A DNA stretch of 64,000 nt from JAQBDA01 sp963709875. GTDB lineage: Bacteria > Chloroflexota > Anaerolineae > Anaerolineales > UBA4823. The position numbers and the translations under genes are program-made. The stretch covers positions 496,001-560,000 of the forward strand of contig CAVPYB010000003.1 in assembly GCA_963709875.1 (NCBI GenBank). Direction: 5' to 3'. The notes under the pieces are model-generated. The model was not told where the DNA came from. It saw nothing but the letters and a program-made list of their open reading frames with translations, and did not search any database. Positions 7,834 through 16,812 of the stretch are shown in pieces. The stretch's first letter is position 1. Each line of letters starts with the position of its first letter.

Positions 7834-9579
7834 TCAGTAGCGCCTTCCCTGCGAGACATCGAAAACGGTGCAATGGGACAGTAAATCTTTGAGTAAATCG
7901 ACCCATTCCTGCCCGTCAGGGTCCTCCGGCTGAGATTGCAGCACATGACTGCTTCCCGCCAGGATCAATTTGGTGCGCGACCGGGTAATCGAAACGTTCA
8001 GGCGTTAGAGCTGGAAATAGAATTTGGCCAGCCGCCCTGCAAACGACGGGTTGGAAGTGGTCATCGAGACGATCATGACCTCGCGCTCCTGGCCCTGCAT
8101 GCGCTCGACGGTATCGACCACCAGTTCCTTGAGCGCTTCTTCGGAGGGCATCACCTGGCGCAGCAGTTTGCGGTACGCCCTTCCCTGGGCCCGGAAGGGC
8201 GCGATCACGCCGATCTGCCGCGGGTGGATGGCTACCCGCATCAGGCTTTGGATCAGTTCAACGACCACCTCGGCCTCCTGCCGACTGCGGACGGTGGCGT
8301 TACGGTGCCCCAAATCCAGGTAGACTGCCGGGTGCTCCGGGGCCAGTGCAAACCCCCAGGGATCCGAAATCGCCGCGAATTCCAGCTTGCGAGTCGCCTC
8401 TTCCGGGGCGGGGCGCAGCCGGTTTTCATAGAAGGTTTTGCTGGGCCAAGCGTTCAGCTTGTCGTTCAAGCGGTAGGTGACCTCCAGCATGGTTTCGTAG
8501 CCGCAGCCGTTGAGGTAGCCGAAGATCGAGGTGCATCCGATCTCCGTCGCGCCCGCTGAAACCACCGGCGGAAGCTGGCGGTCATCCTCTATGAAAACGT
8601 AGCGCTCCCCGGCCAGCATACCCATAATCGTCAGCGGCAGGGTGATCTGGGAGGCCTCATCAAAAATCACGATATCGAACTCGACATTGGGCAGACGCTG
8701 GGAACGAGTGGCGAAGGGCGTGGCCCCGACAATATAGCCCCCCTCGGAGTAGGCGAAATCGGCCTCGGTGAAATTACGGAAGTTGGGGGGTAGCGAATCG
8801 CGGGCGGCGCCCTCCTGCCCCATTTTGCAGAGCGGCAGCGCCGGATCTTGCTCGTAGATTTTGTTGAGGGCATTATTGATCGCTCGGTGAGTCAACGCCG
8901 TGACCAAAACGCGAAATCCATCGGCCACCAGCAGCCGGGCCAGGTGCGCCAACACGTAGGTTTTGCCCGTTCCGGGTGGGCCCTGGATCAGGTAGGCCAG
9001 GTCGCTGGCATAGGCGTTGGCCAGGGCTTCACATTGGGTTTCGTTCAGGCCTTCGACCTGGGCTGCTTCCCAGGCGCGCTCGTAACGGGCGTAGTCGATG
9101 TTGGGGGCCAGATCGCCGGAAATCAGCGGCAGGATGAATTCCCGGCCGCGTAGGGTGTCGCTGACCTGATCCAGTGCATTCAGAAACATGCTGCTCAGGT
9201 CGAGCATACTCTCATCGGCAATCCAGCCTTTGGGGTGTTCTTTGAGCAAAAAGGGCTTGCCGTCGGTGATCAGCAGATCGAGGCTGGTTTCATCATCATA
9301 GTCCAGGATACACTGAATGGTTTCCGGCCCTTTTGCGTTGCCGCGGTGCAGCACCAGCAGGTCGCCATCGCGAAAGCGAGAATCATTTTTCTGGCAACCC
9401 ATTTTGAGGGCGTTGCCCTTGAGTGATTGCAGGGATAGGGCTTCGATGGCATTACTCTGCCGGATGCGCTGAGGCAACGGCTGCGCCCATTGCATTTCCA
9501 GTTCATAGCGTTGGGTTTCATATTCGTGGCGGATGAAGGTTTTAAGCCGCTGAAGCAGAATCAGGTAATCGGTGGGCAT
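7834..9579 (-). pseudogene. DNA2/UPF1-like SF1 helicase, interrupted by an in-frame stop before motif VI
   Basis: Translation from ATG 9579 (MPTDYLILLQRLK) gives a long N-terminal region and then SF1 motifs: Walker A QGPPGTGKTYVL, Walker B VIFDEASQI, motif III region EDDRQLPPV, motif IV VTYRLND, motif V ERMQGQEREVMIVSM. A TAA at 8005-8007 stops the frame, but the same frame continues with RLNVSITRSRTKLILAGSS (motif VI) to a TGA at 7834-7836. The undamaged protein would be about 581 residues. The residue before DDRQLPP is E where family members usually have G, a second possible defect. An upstream ATG at 9657 is possible but lacks a ribosome site. First gene of the leftward cluster, divergent from rluB. 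Confidence 0.75.
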
Positions 9580-9663
9580 GGGTTCTTCGAGTGTGTTGGA
9601 GAATCCCAGGGTCGTCAATGGATAGGGTTCTCTCAGAACAACAAATTTTAGCTTCAATCCAAT

Positions 9664-9710
9664 TTGACCTTCATATTCATCCAGCGGTTATAATACTCCC
9701 CTGGAGAGGA
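9664..9710 (+). promoter_or_regulatory. Promoter and ribosome site of rluB
   Basis: TTGACC (9664-9669) and TATAAT (9689-9694) are separated by 19 bases, longer than ideal. GGAGAGGA (9703-9710) lies four bases before ATG 9715. Confidence 0.5.
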
Positions 9711-9714
9711 ACTT

Positions 9715-10479
9715 ATGGAAGAACGTTTGCAAAAAATCCTATCGCGCGCCGGCTTTGGCTCGCGCCGAAAATGTGAAGAACTGATCGCAAAAGGGCGTGT
9801 GACCGTCAATGGACAAATCGCGACCTTGGGAATGAAAGCCGATCCCCAGACCGACAAAATTACAGTCAACGAAAAACCGGTTGAACTTGGCGAAGAGTTG
9901 GTCTACATCGCAGTAAACAAACCTCGTAATGTGATCTCTGCGGCCTCCCCCCAAGATAACCGCAATACTGTGCGCGATCTGGTGGATGTGCCTGGTCATA
10001 TTTACCCTGTTGGCCGCTTGGATGTTGATAGTGAAGGCTTGATACTACTCACCAACGATGGAGAGCTCACCAACCGCTTAACGCATCCGAGATTTATGCA
10101 TGAAAAGGAGTATAGGATTCTCGTTGCCTGCCGGCCGGATGAAAAACAGCTGACTGCCTGGCGAAATGGGGTTGTGCTGGATGATGGCTATAAAACCCAG
10201 CCGGTCAAGGTGCGCGTCACCGGCACTCATGGTAAAGGTGCCTGGATGCAGGTGATCCTGACCGAAGGCAGAAAACGCCAGATTCGTGAAATGGGCCGCT
10301 TGACTGGTTTGCCCGTCGTGCGCATCATCCGGGTTCGGATTGGCTCCTTACAACTTGGATATTTAAAGCCCAAACAGTGGCGGCATCTAGCCCCTAAAGA
10401 AGTATCAGAACTCAAAGGCGAATCGCCTAGTTCCAGCCAACCTAAAAAAAGACAACAGCCCCACCAGAAGACCCCCTAA
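9715..10479 (+). CDS. rluB: RluB/RsuA-type rRNA pseudouridine synthase
   Basis: A 254-residue enzyme that converts a specific uridine in rRNA to pseudouridine. Residues about 3-48 (RLQKILSRAGFGSRRKCEEL) form an S4 RNA-binding domain. The catalytic Asp is D103 in PVGRLDVDSEGLILLTND. Later family motifs are YRILVA, GRKRQIREM and PVVRIIRVRIG. The C-terminus is basic and Pro/Gln-rich. The gene is complete, unlike the two degenerate relatives at 2036-2326 and 11640-12015, so it is probably the working copy. The exact target base cannot be read from sequence. RsuA, RluB, RluE and RluF share this fold; RluB is the closest general label. Confidence 0.88.
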   Translation: MEERLQKILSRAGFGSRRKCEELIAKGRVTVNGQIATLGMKADPQTDKITVNEKPVELGEELVYIAVNKPRNVISAASPQDNRNTVRDLVDVPGHIYPVGRLDVDSEGLILLTNDGELTNRLTHPRFMHEKEYRILVACRPDEKQLTAWRNGVVLDDGYKTQPVKVRVTGTHGKGAWMQVILTEGRKRQIREMGRLTGLPVVRIIRVRIGSLQLGYLKPKQWRHLAPKEVSELKGESPSSSQPKKRQQPHQKTP

Positions 10480-10530
10480 GAAGCGGAAGTAGATTTCTTC
10501 CAAACAACAGGATTGTGAGCGAATTGCTGG
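10471..10530 (+). repeat. rluB tail repeat, left copy flanking the AbiEii-like insert
   Basis: The last codons and 3' flank of rluB (CCCCCTAAGAAGCGGAAGTA onward) recur at 11586-11635 with about 80% identity by eye, and again at about 2236-2276. The two right-hand copies bracket the nucleotidyltransferase pair as direct repeats about 1.1 kb apart. Confidence 0.65.
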
Positions 10531-10560
10531 CGCAATACAAAGTGAGTAACGGTAATCAGG

Positions 10561-10572
10561 TATAATGTTTTT
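10561..10572 (+). promoter_or_regulatory. Leaderless promoter (-10 box abutting a start codon)
   Basis: TATAAT occupies 10561-10566 and the ATG of the next gene is at 10573, just where transcription should begin. No Shine-Dalgarno sequence precedes it. The transcript would start at or within a base or two of the initiation codon. No clear -35 box is visible. Confidence 0.55.
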
Positions 10573-10794
10573 ATGAAACACCGCCACTTAAACCATCAGG
10601 AACTTACGCTAGCTGCGATTGACGATTTAATTGGTCGCGGTAAGCGGCAGGATTGGGCTGAACTGCGGCACGCTGCTCTTAATGACCATCTGGTTATGGA
10701 GAAGGTATTACGCATCTGTCAGGTGCGTACAGCAGACCCGTATGCCCAACGATACCATTTTTGGAAACAATATGTCGAAAGAAACCTTGCCTGA
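10573..10794 (+). CDS. Small protein upstream of an AbiEii-like nucleotidyltransferase (putative antitoxin)
   Basis: A 73-residue, His- and Arg-rich protein (HQELTLAAIDDLIGRGKRQD, YAQRYHFWKQYVE). I do not recognise a named family. It overlaps the following nucleotidyltransferase gene by 23 bases in a different frame, so the two are translated together. The small-first, overlapping order resembles toxin-antitoxin modules, which suggests it is the antitoxin or a specificity partner. This is inference from context only. The start sits directly behind a TATAAT box, so it is probably translated from a leaderless message. Confidence 0.6.
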   Translation: MKHRHLNHQELTLAAIDDLIGRGKRQDWAELRHAALNDHLVMEKVLRICQVRTADPYAQRYHFWKQYVERNLA

Positions 10795-11455
10795 CTGGGA
10801 ACAGGTACTGGCTTCTGCCGCTCACTTACAACGCGTTTTGCCAGAAGCAGTATTGGTGGGGGGAAGCGCATCAGTTGTGTATGCAAAGCACCGACTTTCC
10901 ACAGATGCGGATCATGTTTTGACCAATCTTGTCGAACATTTTGACCAAGTATTGGTCGAATTGGAATCAGTAGCGGGTTGGACTACTGCGCGGGTTACGC
11001 GGCCCGTGCAGATTCTTGGTAATCTGGACGGTATCGAAACGGGGGTACGGCAGTTGATTCGGAAGGAGCCGTTGGAGGTTACACTGATTGAATACCAGGG
11101 GGATACAATCACGCTGCCAACAGAAGCTGAAATTTTACGGATCAAGGGAGTATTAATCTTAAAACGCAATGCAACTCGTGATTATCTTGACTTTGTGGCT
11201 TTAGCAGATCATTTAGGCCCAGAGAAGGTGGTTGCTGCATTAGAATCTTTTGATACACTCTACCCCCAGCCAAATGAAGAATCGGCCTTACAACAATTAC
11301 AAATTCAATTAGCACAACCTTTGCCTTATGACCTGGAAGAACATCATTTAGCGGAATATAAAAACCTGGATCCAAGATGGCATCAATGGCAGGATGTACG
11401 GAATGTTTGTGTGGAGTATGCAACGATAATTTTCGACCGTATCGTGGGGTTATAA
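10772..11455 (+). CDS. AbiEii-like nucleotidyltransferase (putative type IV toxin)
   Basis: A 227-residue protein from ATG 10772 (MSKETLPDWEQVL). The frame is open further upstream, but that region overlaps the preceding gene and does not look like protein. The N-terminus carries the nucleotidyltransferase signature VLVGGSASVVYAKHR followed by STDADHVL, where the D-x-D pair should bind metal. The strand IEVTLIEY-like segment (LEVTLIEYQ) may supply the third acidic residue. TEAEILRIKGVLILKRNATRDYLDFVAL matches the AbiEii/MenT-type arrangement. Proteins of this family modify tRNA or other substrates and act as toxins or phage-defence effectors. The gene is intact and lies between two direct repeats. 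Confidence 0.7.
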   Translation: MSKETLPDWEQVLASAAHLQRVLPEAVLVGGSASVVYAKHRLSTDADHVLTNLVEHFDQVLVELESVAGWTTARVTRPVQILGNLDGIETGVRQLIRKEPLEVTLIEYQGDTITLPTEAEILRIKGVLILKRNATRDYLDFVALADHLGPEKVVAALESFDTLYPQPNEESALQQLQIQLAQPLPYDLEEHHLAEYKNLDPRWHQWQDVRNVCVEYATIIFDRIVGL

Positions 11456-11540
11456 AGATGATCTCAGCTACTATCTTACGCAAAACCATAGCTTGACAAC
11501 TTGAACCGCCTCCAGTGACATCATCGAAATCTCGAAAAAG

Positions 11541-11640
11541 TTTCAAAACTCAAAGGTAAAACAAACTACTGCCCCACAAATAGACCCCCTAAGCAGCGGA
11601 GGTAGCTTTCTTCCGCACGACCAGATTGAGAGTGAATTGT
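11541..11640 (+). repeat. rluB tail repeat, right copy
   Basis: This stretch repeats the rluB 3' end and flank at about 10400-10530 (AACTCAAAGG, CAGCCCCAC-like, CCCCCTAAG). It also shares about 60 bases with 2260-2326, including GTCCGCATCACCAGTCCTTG. It closes the segment holding the AbiEii-like pair and leads directly into another rluB fragment. Between 11456 and 11540 I see nothing coding. Confidence 0.65.
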
Positions 11641-12015
11641 GTCCGCATCACCAGTCCTTGGTGCATACTGTTACGAAAAAGAATATCGGGTTCTGGTTGC
11701 CCGGCGACCGGACAACGATCAGCTCGCTGCCTGGCGCAGAGGGGTTGTGTTATCTGACGGACACCGCACTGCACCTGCCAATGTTTTTTTGAATCTAATT
11801 TTGGTAAAGGAACCTGGCTGCGGATAATTATGAGTGAGGGTCGCAAACGCCAGATCAGAGAGACTGGCTCACAGATAGGGCTGCCGGTTGTCCGTATAAT
11901 CCGCATCCGGATCGGTTCTCTACGATTGGGAAATTTGAAACCCCGCCAATGGCGGAACCTGACTCAAGATGAAGTAAGCACCATTGTTGGAAAAGCAGAC
12001 CGGTCAATATCTTAA
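11640..12015 (+). pseudogene. Truncated, frameshifted rluB paralogue
   Basis: The first frame gives EKEYRVLVARRPDNDQLAAW and RRGVVLSDGHRTAPANV, matching residues about 130-170 of RluB. After a frame change near 11790-11830 the second frame gives MSEGRKRQIRETGSQIG, PVVRIIRIRIGSLRLG and LKPRQWRNLTQDE, matching the C-terminal third. The S4 domain and the catalytic Asp region are missing. It ends at a TAA at 12013-12015. This is a degenerate duplicate of the intact gene at 9715. Confidence 0.75.
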
Positions 12016-12099
12016 GTGCATGGGGATATCATGGCTGACATAGCTGATAACTGCTGGATAGCTGTGTTGCCATTATAATAAAAAGAGCAAGGATCATTC

Positions 12100-15000
12100 A
12101 TGCAAGAGCCATCACCTGCCCGTTCAACCTGGTTAGAGAGCCCAATTTCATCCTACATCAAGTTAAATTGGGAGACAATAATATTTGGTCTTCTGCTGGT
12201 TCTGGCTGTGCTCACCCGTTTCTACGACCTGGATGCTCGGGTGATGAGCCATGACGAGACTTCCCATGTGTATTTCTCCTGGCTGTTCAATCAGGGGAGG
12301 GGTTACTCTCACGATCCTGTGACCCATGGTCCGCTGCAATTCCATCTGGTTGCGCTCTCCTACTTCATGTTTGGGGATAATGACTTCACCGCGCGTATCC
12401 CGGCGGCTTTGTTCAGCATTGCAACGATTGCCTTCATGTGGAATTACCGGCGGCTGCTCGGGCGTAGCGGAGCGATAATCGCCACAGTTCTCCTGCTGAT
12501 CTCGCCTTATCTCCTGTATTACGGCCGCTATGTGCGCAACGAAGCATTCGTGGCTTTCTTTGGGGTCGTAACGATATGGGCGATCTTGCGCTACCTGGAA
12601 TCCGGCGCCCCACGGTATCTCTACTGGCTGACAGCCATAAACGCGCTGCATTTTACCGCCAAAGAGACATCTTTCATCTACTCTGCACAGGCAATGGTCT
12701 TCCTGTCTTTATTCCTGGTCTACCGGCTTACAAGACAGCCATGGGCAAAGCCGCAGATGAGTCGTCGATTCGTGATTGCACTGATGATTGGTATCCTCCT
12801 GTTATCGGCAGGTGGATTTTTAATCATCAGCTCCGCGGGACCGCAGACGCCTGCAGCCACCGAATCGCCGATTCCAGAGGTCAGCACTCCGGCAGCTGGC
12901 GGGGCAAATCCTGCCAGAGGATTTGCGATACCTTTATTAGCTCTCGGTTTTATAGCATTAGCCGCTGCAGTGTACTTTGCTATCTCTGGTTTCACATGGG
13001 CTGGTTTGCGTGCGGAACGCTCATTTGGCGCTCTGCTAGTTCTGACCACCCTTATAATACCCATGCTCTCACCGTTCCCGGTTAAATTACTAGGCTATAA
13101 CCCGATAGATTACAACAGCTCACAGATTCGACTGCTCAATGGTGTGTTTATCGCGGTCTTTTCGCTGGGAGCCATCGTCATGGGCCTGCTCTGGAACCGG
13201 CGCCTGTGGCTGATCAACGCGGCCATCTTCTACGGTATCTTCATAGTCTTTTATACATCCATATTCACCAATGGATTCGGGTTCATAACTGGGCTGGTAG
13301 GATCGTTAGGCTACTGGCTGGAACAGCAAGGCGTCAACCGCGGCAGTCAGCCATGGTACTACTACGCAGCGGTACAAATCCCGATCTATGAGTACCTGCC
13401 TGCGCTAGGGACGCTCCTCACGATTATCTTCGGTCCCCGGCTGATCCGGGCTGCTAAAATCAGGCAAGACAATATAGAGGTACAAGGAGCTGAGAAAGAT
13501 TATCCCGAGGGCAGTCGCGATGCCATAAGCGACCAGGATCATTGCCCACAGCCAGAGACAACAGTCTCTCTCCTGGTATTTTGGAGCATTACCAGTTTGC
13601 TGGCATATACAGTTGCGGGCGAAAAAATGCCCTGGTTGACGGTGCATATAACCCTCCCGATGATCTTGACCACAGCCTGGTTCCTGGGGCAGATGGTCGA
13701 TACGGTTGATTGGGGAGCATTTCGCCGCAACAACGGCATCCTGGTAGTCCTCCTTCTGCCGGTATTTTTTTGGAGCCTTTCTGGCATGTTGGGCTCTTTG
13801 CTGGGTGTGAACCCGCCCTTCCAAGGCAAGGAGCTGGAACAGCTGCGCGCAACCAGCACATTCATTACATCTCTTCTGGTCACGGTCGCCAGTGGAGCTG
13901 CAATTGGATATTTAGTCAGAGAGTGGTCAACCCAGCTTGTGGGAAGAGTCCTGACTCTTGGAGTATTTACCCTGGCTGCTATCCTCACTGCCAGGGCTGC
14001 TCTAACCGCCTCTTTCATCAATTATGATTACGCTAACGAGCTGCTTGTTTATGCTCATTCTGGCAGTGGTCCCAAGATCGCTTTAGCCCAGATAGAAGAG
14101 ATATCGCGCCGCACGACGGACGGTCTGGCACTACGTGTTGCCTATGACAATGAATCCACCTACCCATTCTGGTGGTACCTGAGAAATTTCTCCAACCAGG
14201 ATTATTACGCCAGTGCCCCCTCAAGGGCACAACGTGACGCTCCAATCATCATTGTTGGGGAAGGTAATTACGGGAAGATAGAACCTGTAGTCGGTCAGGC
14301 GTACAACCGCTTCGACCTCATCCGCATATGGTGGCCAAATCAAGACTATTACGATCTGACCTGGGAGCGTATCCTGGATGCTGCTCTCGACCCCCAGATG
14401 AGGGCAGCTTTATTCGATATATGGCTGGACCGGGATTACACACTCTACGGCCAGGTAACCAACAAAGATATGAGCTCCCCCAACTGGTATCCTGCCAGCC
14501 GCATGCGACTTTATATTCGCAAGGATATCGCCAACAGCTTGTGGAACTACGGCGTATCGGCTGTTCCTGAGGAGATTATTGCTGACCCGTATGAAGGCAA
14601 GCAAGTCCTTGTGTCCGCAGATCAGATCATCGGCGCACCAGGGTCTGAGCCAGGGCAGTTCCAGAAACCACATGGCGTTGCCATTGCCCCAGACGGCACA
14701 CTATACATCGCAGATAGCAATAATCACCGTATCCAGCACCTGGATGTTGACGGGAATGTGCTGCATATTTGGGGCAGCTATGCAGACGCAAGCCAGGGAG
14801 ATGCTCCCGGAGGAACATTCTTCGAACCCTGGGGCATCGCTGTTGGACCGGATGGAGCCGTGTATGTTGCTGACACCTGGAACCATCGCATACAAAAATT
14901 CTCGCCTGAAGGAGAATTCCTGACTATGTGGGGCTACTTCGGACAGGCTGAAGCCCCGGATGCGATGTGGGGACCAAGAGACGTTCACGTATCTCAGGAT

Positions 15001-15501
15001 GGAGTTATTTACGTATCTGATACCGGGAACAAACGCATCGTTTTATTCGATCAAAACGGCAATCCGATATCGGAGTTTGGTGAAGCTGGTCTTTTGCCGG
15101 GTCAATTCGACGAACCGGTTGGAATTGCCATAGATACTCAAAATCGTGTCTTCGTAGCAGATACCTGGAACCAGCGCATCCAGTCGTTCCTTGGCAGTGT
15201 GGATATCAATTATGAACCACTTAGCAGCTGGGATGTTGTCGGATGGTATGGGCAATCACTGGACAATAAGCCATATCTCGCTGCAGATTCTCAAGATTAT
15301 ATCTACGCAACCGATCCAGAAGGCTACCGTGTGCTGCAATTCACATCTCAGGGAGAATTTGTACGCTACTGGGGAGACCTATCTAGTGGTCCGGATGGGT
15401 TTGCTCTCGTGGGTGGTATAGCAGTTGATGCTCAGGATGGCATCTGGATAAGTGATGCAGGCAATCATCGCATAATGCATTTTACATTGCCTCCTCCTTA
15501 A
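12100..15501 (+). CDS. TIGR03663-like membrane glycosyltransferase fused to C-terminal NHL repeats
   Basis: An 1133-residue protein. Residues about 25-600 contain many hydrophobic helices and an early acidic loop (RVMSHDETSHVYFSWLF), typical of GT-C/PMT-type enzymes that use lipid-linked sugars; TIGR03663 proteins belong here. Residues about 640-840 form a soluble region. Residues about 850-1130 hold repeated NHL-type blades (PHGVAIAPDGTLYIADSNNH, PWGIAVGPDGAVYVADTWNH, PVGIAIDTQNRVFVADTWNQ, ISDAGNHRI), which should form an extracellular beta-propeller. TATAAT at 12074-12079 and a GAGCAAGG ribosome site lie upstream. The next gene, a GT4 glycosyltransferase, follows after seven bases, so both probably build a surface glycan or glycoprotein. 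Substrate unknown. Confidence 0.8.
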   Translation: MQEPSPARSTWLESPISSYIKLNWETIIFGLLLVLAVLTRFYDLDARVMSHDETSHVYFSWLFNQGRGYSHDPVTHGPLQFHLVALSYFMFGDNDFTARIPAALFSIATIAFMWNYRRLLGRSGAIIATVLLLISPYLLYYGRYVRNEAFVAFFGVVTIWAILRYLESGAPRYLYWLTAINALHFTAKETSFIYSAQAMVFLSLFLVYRLTRQPWAKPQMSRRFVIALMIGILLLSAGGFLIISSAGPQTPAATESPIPEVSTPAAGGANPARGFAIPLLALGFIALAAAVYFAISGFTWAGLRAERSFGALLVLTTLIIPMLSPFPVKLLGYNPIDYNSSQIRLLNGVFIAVFSLGAIVMGLLWNRRLWLINAAIFYGIFIVFYTSIFTNGFGFITGLVGSLGYWLEQQGVNRGSQPWYYYAAVQIPIYEYLPALGTLLTIIFGPRLIRAAKIRQDNIEVQGAEKDYPEGSRDAISDQDHCPQPETTVSLLVFWSITSLLAYTVAGEKMPWLTVHITLPMILTTAWFLGQMVDTVDWGAFRRNNGILVVLLLPVFFWSLSGMLGSLLGVNPPFQGKELEQLRATSTFITSLLVTVASGAAIGYLVREWSTQLVGRVLTLGVFTLAAILTARAALTASFINYDYANELLVYAHSGSGPKIALAQIEEISRRTTDGLALRVAYDNESTYPFWWYLRNFSNQDYYASAPSRAQRDAPIIIVGEGNYGKIEPVVGQAYNRFDLIRIWWPNQDYYDLTWERILDAALDPQMRAALFDIWLDRDYTLYGQVTNKDMSSPNWYPASRMRLYIRKDIANSLWNYGVSAVPEEIIADPYEGKQVLVSADQIIGAPGSEPGQFQKPHGVAIAPDGTLYIADSNNHRIQHLDVDGNVLHIWGSYADASQGDAPGGTFFEPWGIAVGPDGAVYVADTWNHRIQKFSPEGEFLTMWGYFGQAEAPDAMWGPRDVHVSQDGVIYVSDTGNKRIVLFDQNGNPISEFGEAGLLPGQFDEPVGIAIDTQNRVFVADTWNQRIQSFLGSVDINYEPLSSWDVVGWYGQSLDNKPYLAADSQDYIYATDPEGYRVLQFTSQGEFVRYWGDLSSGPDGFALVGGIAVDAQDGIWISDAGNHRIMHFTLPPP

Positions 15502-15508
15502 GGATCAC

Positions 15509-16750
15509 ATGCATATTGCCTTTTTCACCAATACCTATCACCCGTTTATTAGCGGAGTGGTTCGCTCAATCGGGTCATTTCGCAAAACCCTATCAGATCA
15601 AGGCCACAATGTCTTTATCTTCGCTCAGCATGTGGATGATTATGAGGATCAAGAACCATTTATCTTCCGCTACCCTTCTTTCAATATCTCCTGGCCTACC
15701 GACTTCCATGCGGTAATACCCATATCGTCATTTGTCGACCACCTGCTCCCCTCGCTTAAGCTGGATGTCATCCATGCCCACCATCCGGTGGTGTTGGGTA
15801 AGACGGCGGCAACCAAGGCTGCTGAGCTAAACGTACCGCTTATCTTTACTTTTCACAGCCAGTACACAGAGTATACCCATTACCTGCCTCTAAACCAGGA
15901 AACGATCCAGGATTTTATCAAAGACCTGATCGATACCCGTCTGGTAGAATTCATGGAGAAATGCCACCACATTGTGGTGCCATCATCCAGCATGCTTGAT
16001 CTTCTGGAAGATGTATTCGGTCTAAGAGACAAGGTGAGTGTAGTCCCGACAGGTATCGACCTCGAGCAATTCGAGAACGCCGATGGGGTGCCTATACGCA
16101 AACAACTTGGTTGGGGGGATGATGTTGTATTGATCTCGATCGGCAGGCTAGGACCGGAGAAAAACTGGAAGACACTTCTGGATGCCTGTGCGCCAGTCAT
16201 CCAAGCCAACCCGCGCTTTCGGGTCGCGATAATCGGGGATGGGCTGGATCGAGAAAAACTTATCAAGTACACCATAAAGCAGGGAATTGCAGGGCGGGTT
16301 GATTTCCTTGGTAAGATACCATACGAACAAATACCTGACTATCTGAAAGCTGCTGACATATTCGGTTTCGCCTCGGTCGCTGAAACACAAGGGTTGGTCA
16401 CCATGGAAGCAGTGGCAGCCGGTCTGCCGGTTGTCGCTGTGGATGCAGTTGGCACCCGAGATAATGTAGAGCAGAATGCTCAAGGTTTATTGACCGCCAA
16501 CGATAGCAATGCCCTTTCCCACGCCGTTCAGCGCCTAGTTGAGGATGCTGATTTAAGATCTAAGTTCGCTGCGTCGGCGAGACAGCGGGCAAAAGATTTC
16601 GATATGACCGTCCAGGCAGATAAACTAATCACTGTTTACAAACAGGCCATCAGGGACCACCAGTACGGTAGAACTGTAAGGGTAGCCCGTGCCCGTAAGC
16701 TGGCTTCTCTCGGTGATTACATCAGACTGCTGGCACTGCAATTCGAGTAG
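15509..16750 (+). CDS. Family 4 glycosyltransferase
   Basis: A 413-residue GT-B enzyme. The N-terminal half begins MHIAFFTNTYHPFISGVVRS with the glycine loop of the acceptor domain, then HAHHPVVLGKTA. The C-terminal donor domain has VVPTGIDLEQF, SIGRLGPEKNWKTLLDA and ADIFGFASVAETQGLVTMEA, where the E-x7-E pattern holds the nucleotide sugar. It resembles 1,2-diacylglycerol 3-glucosyltransferases and related lipid glycosyltransferases, but the acceptor cannot be assigned. It lies seven bases after the membrane GT/NHL gene and probably shares its transcript. Cytoplasmic, possibly membrane-associated. Confidence 0.85.
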   Translation: MHIAFFTNTYHPFISGVVRSIGSFRKTLSDQGHNVFIFAQHVDDYEDQEPFIFRYPSFNISWPTDFHAVIPISSFVDHLLPSLKLDVIHAHHPVVLGKTAATKAAELNVPLIFTFHSQYTEYTHYLPLNQETIQDFIKDLIDTRLVEFMEKCHHIVVPSSSMLDLLEDVFGLRDKVSVVPTGIDLEQFENADGVPIRKQLGWGDDVVLISIGRLGPEKNWKTLLDACAPVIQANPRFRVAIIGDGLDREKLIKYTIKQGIAGRVDFLGKIPYEQIPDYLKAADIFGFASVAETQGLVTMEAVAAGLPVVAVDAVGTRDNVEQNAQGLLTANDSNALSHAVQRLVEDADLRSKFAASARQRAKDFDMTVQADKLITVYKQAIRDHQYGRTVRVARARKLASLGDYIRLLALQFE

Positions 16751-16812
16751 ACACAGGAATTCTTTTCATAAAACATAAAAACACATAATTTCAATCCGGA
16801 GAGACAGGCTGT

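Noticed and set aside
7936..8559. Plus-strand frames opposite the helicase genes
   Set aside because: Amino acid content is unlike protein, and the minus strand has clear helicase motifs.
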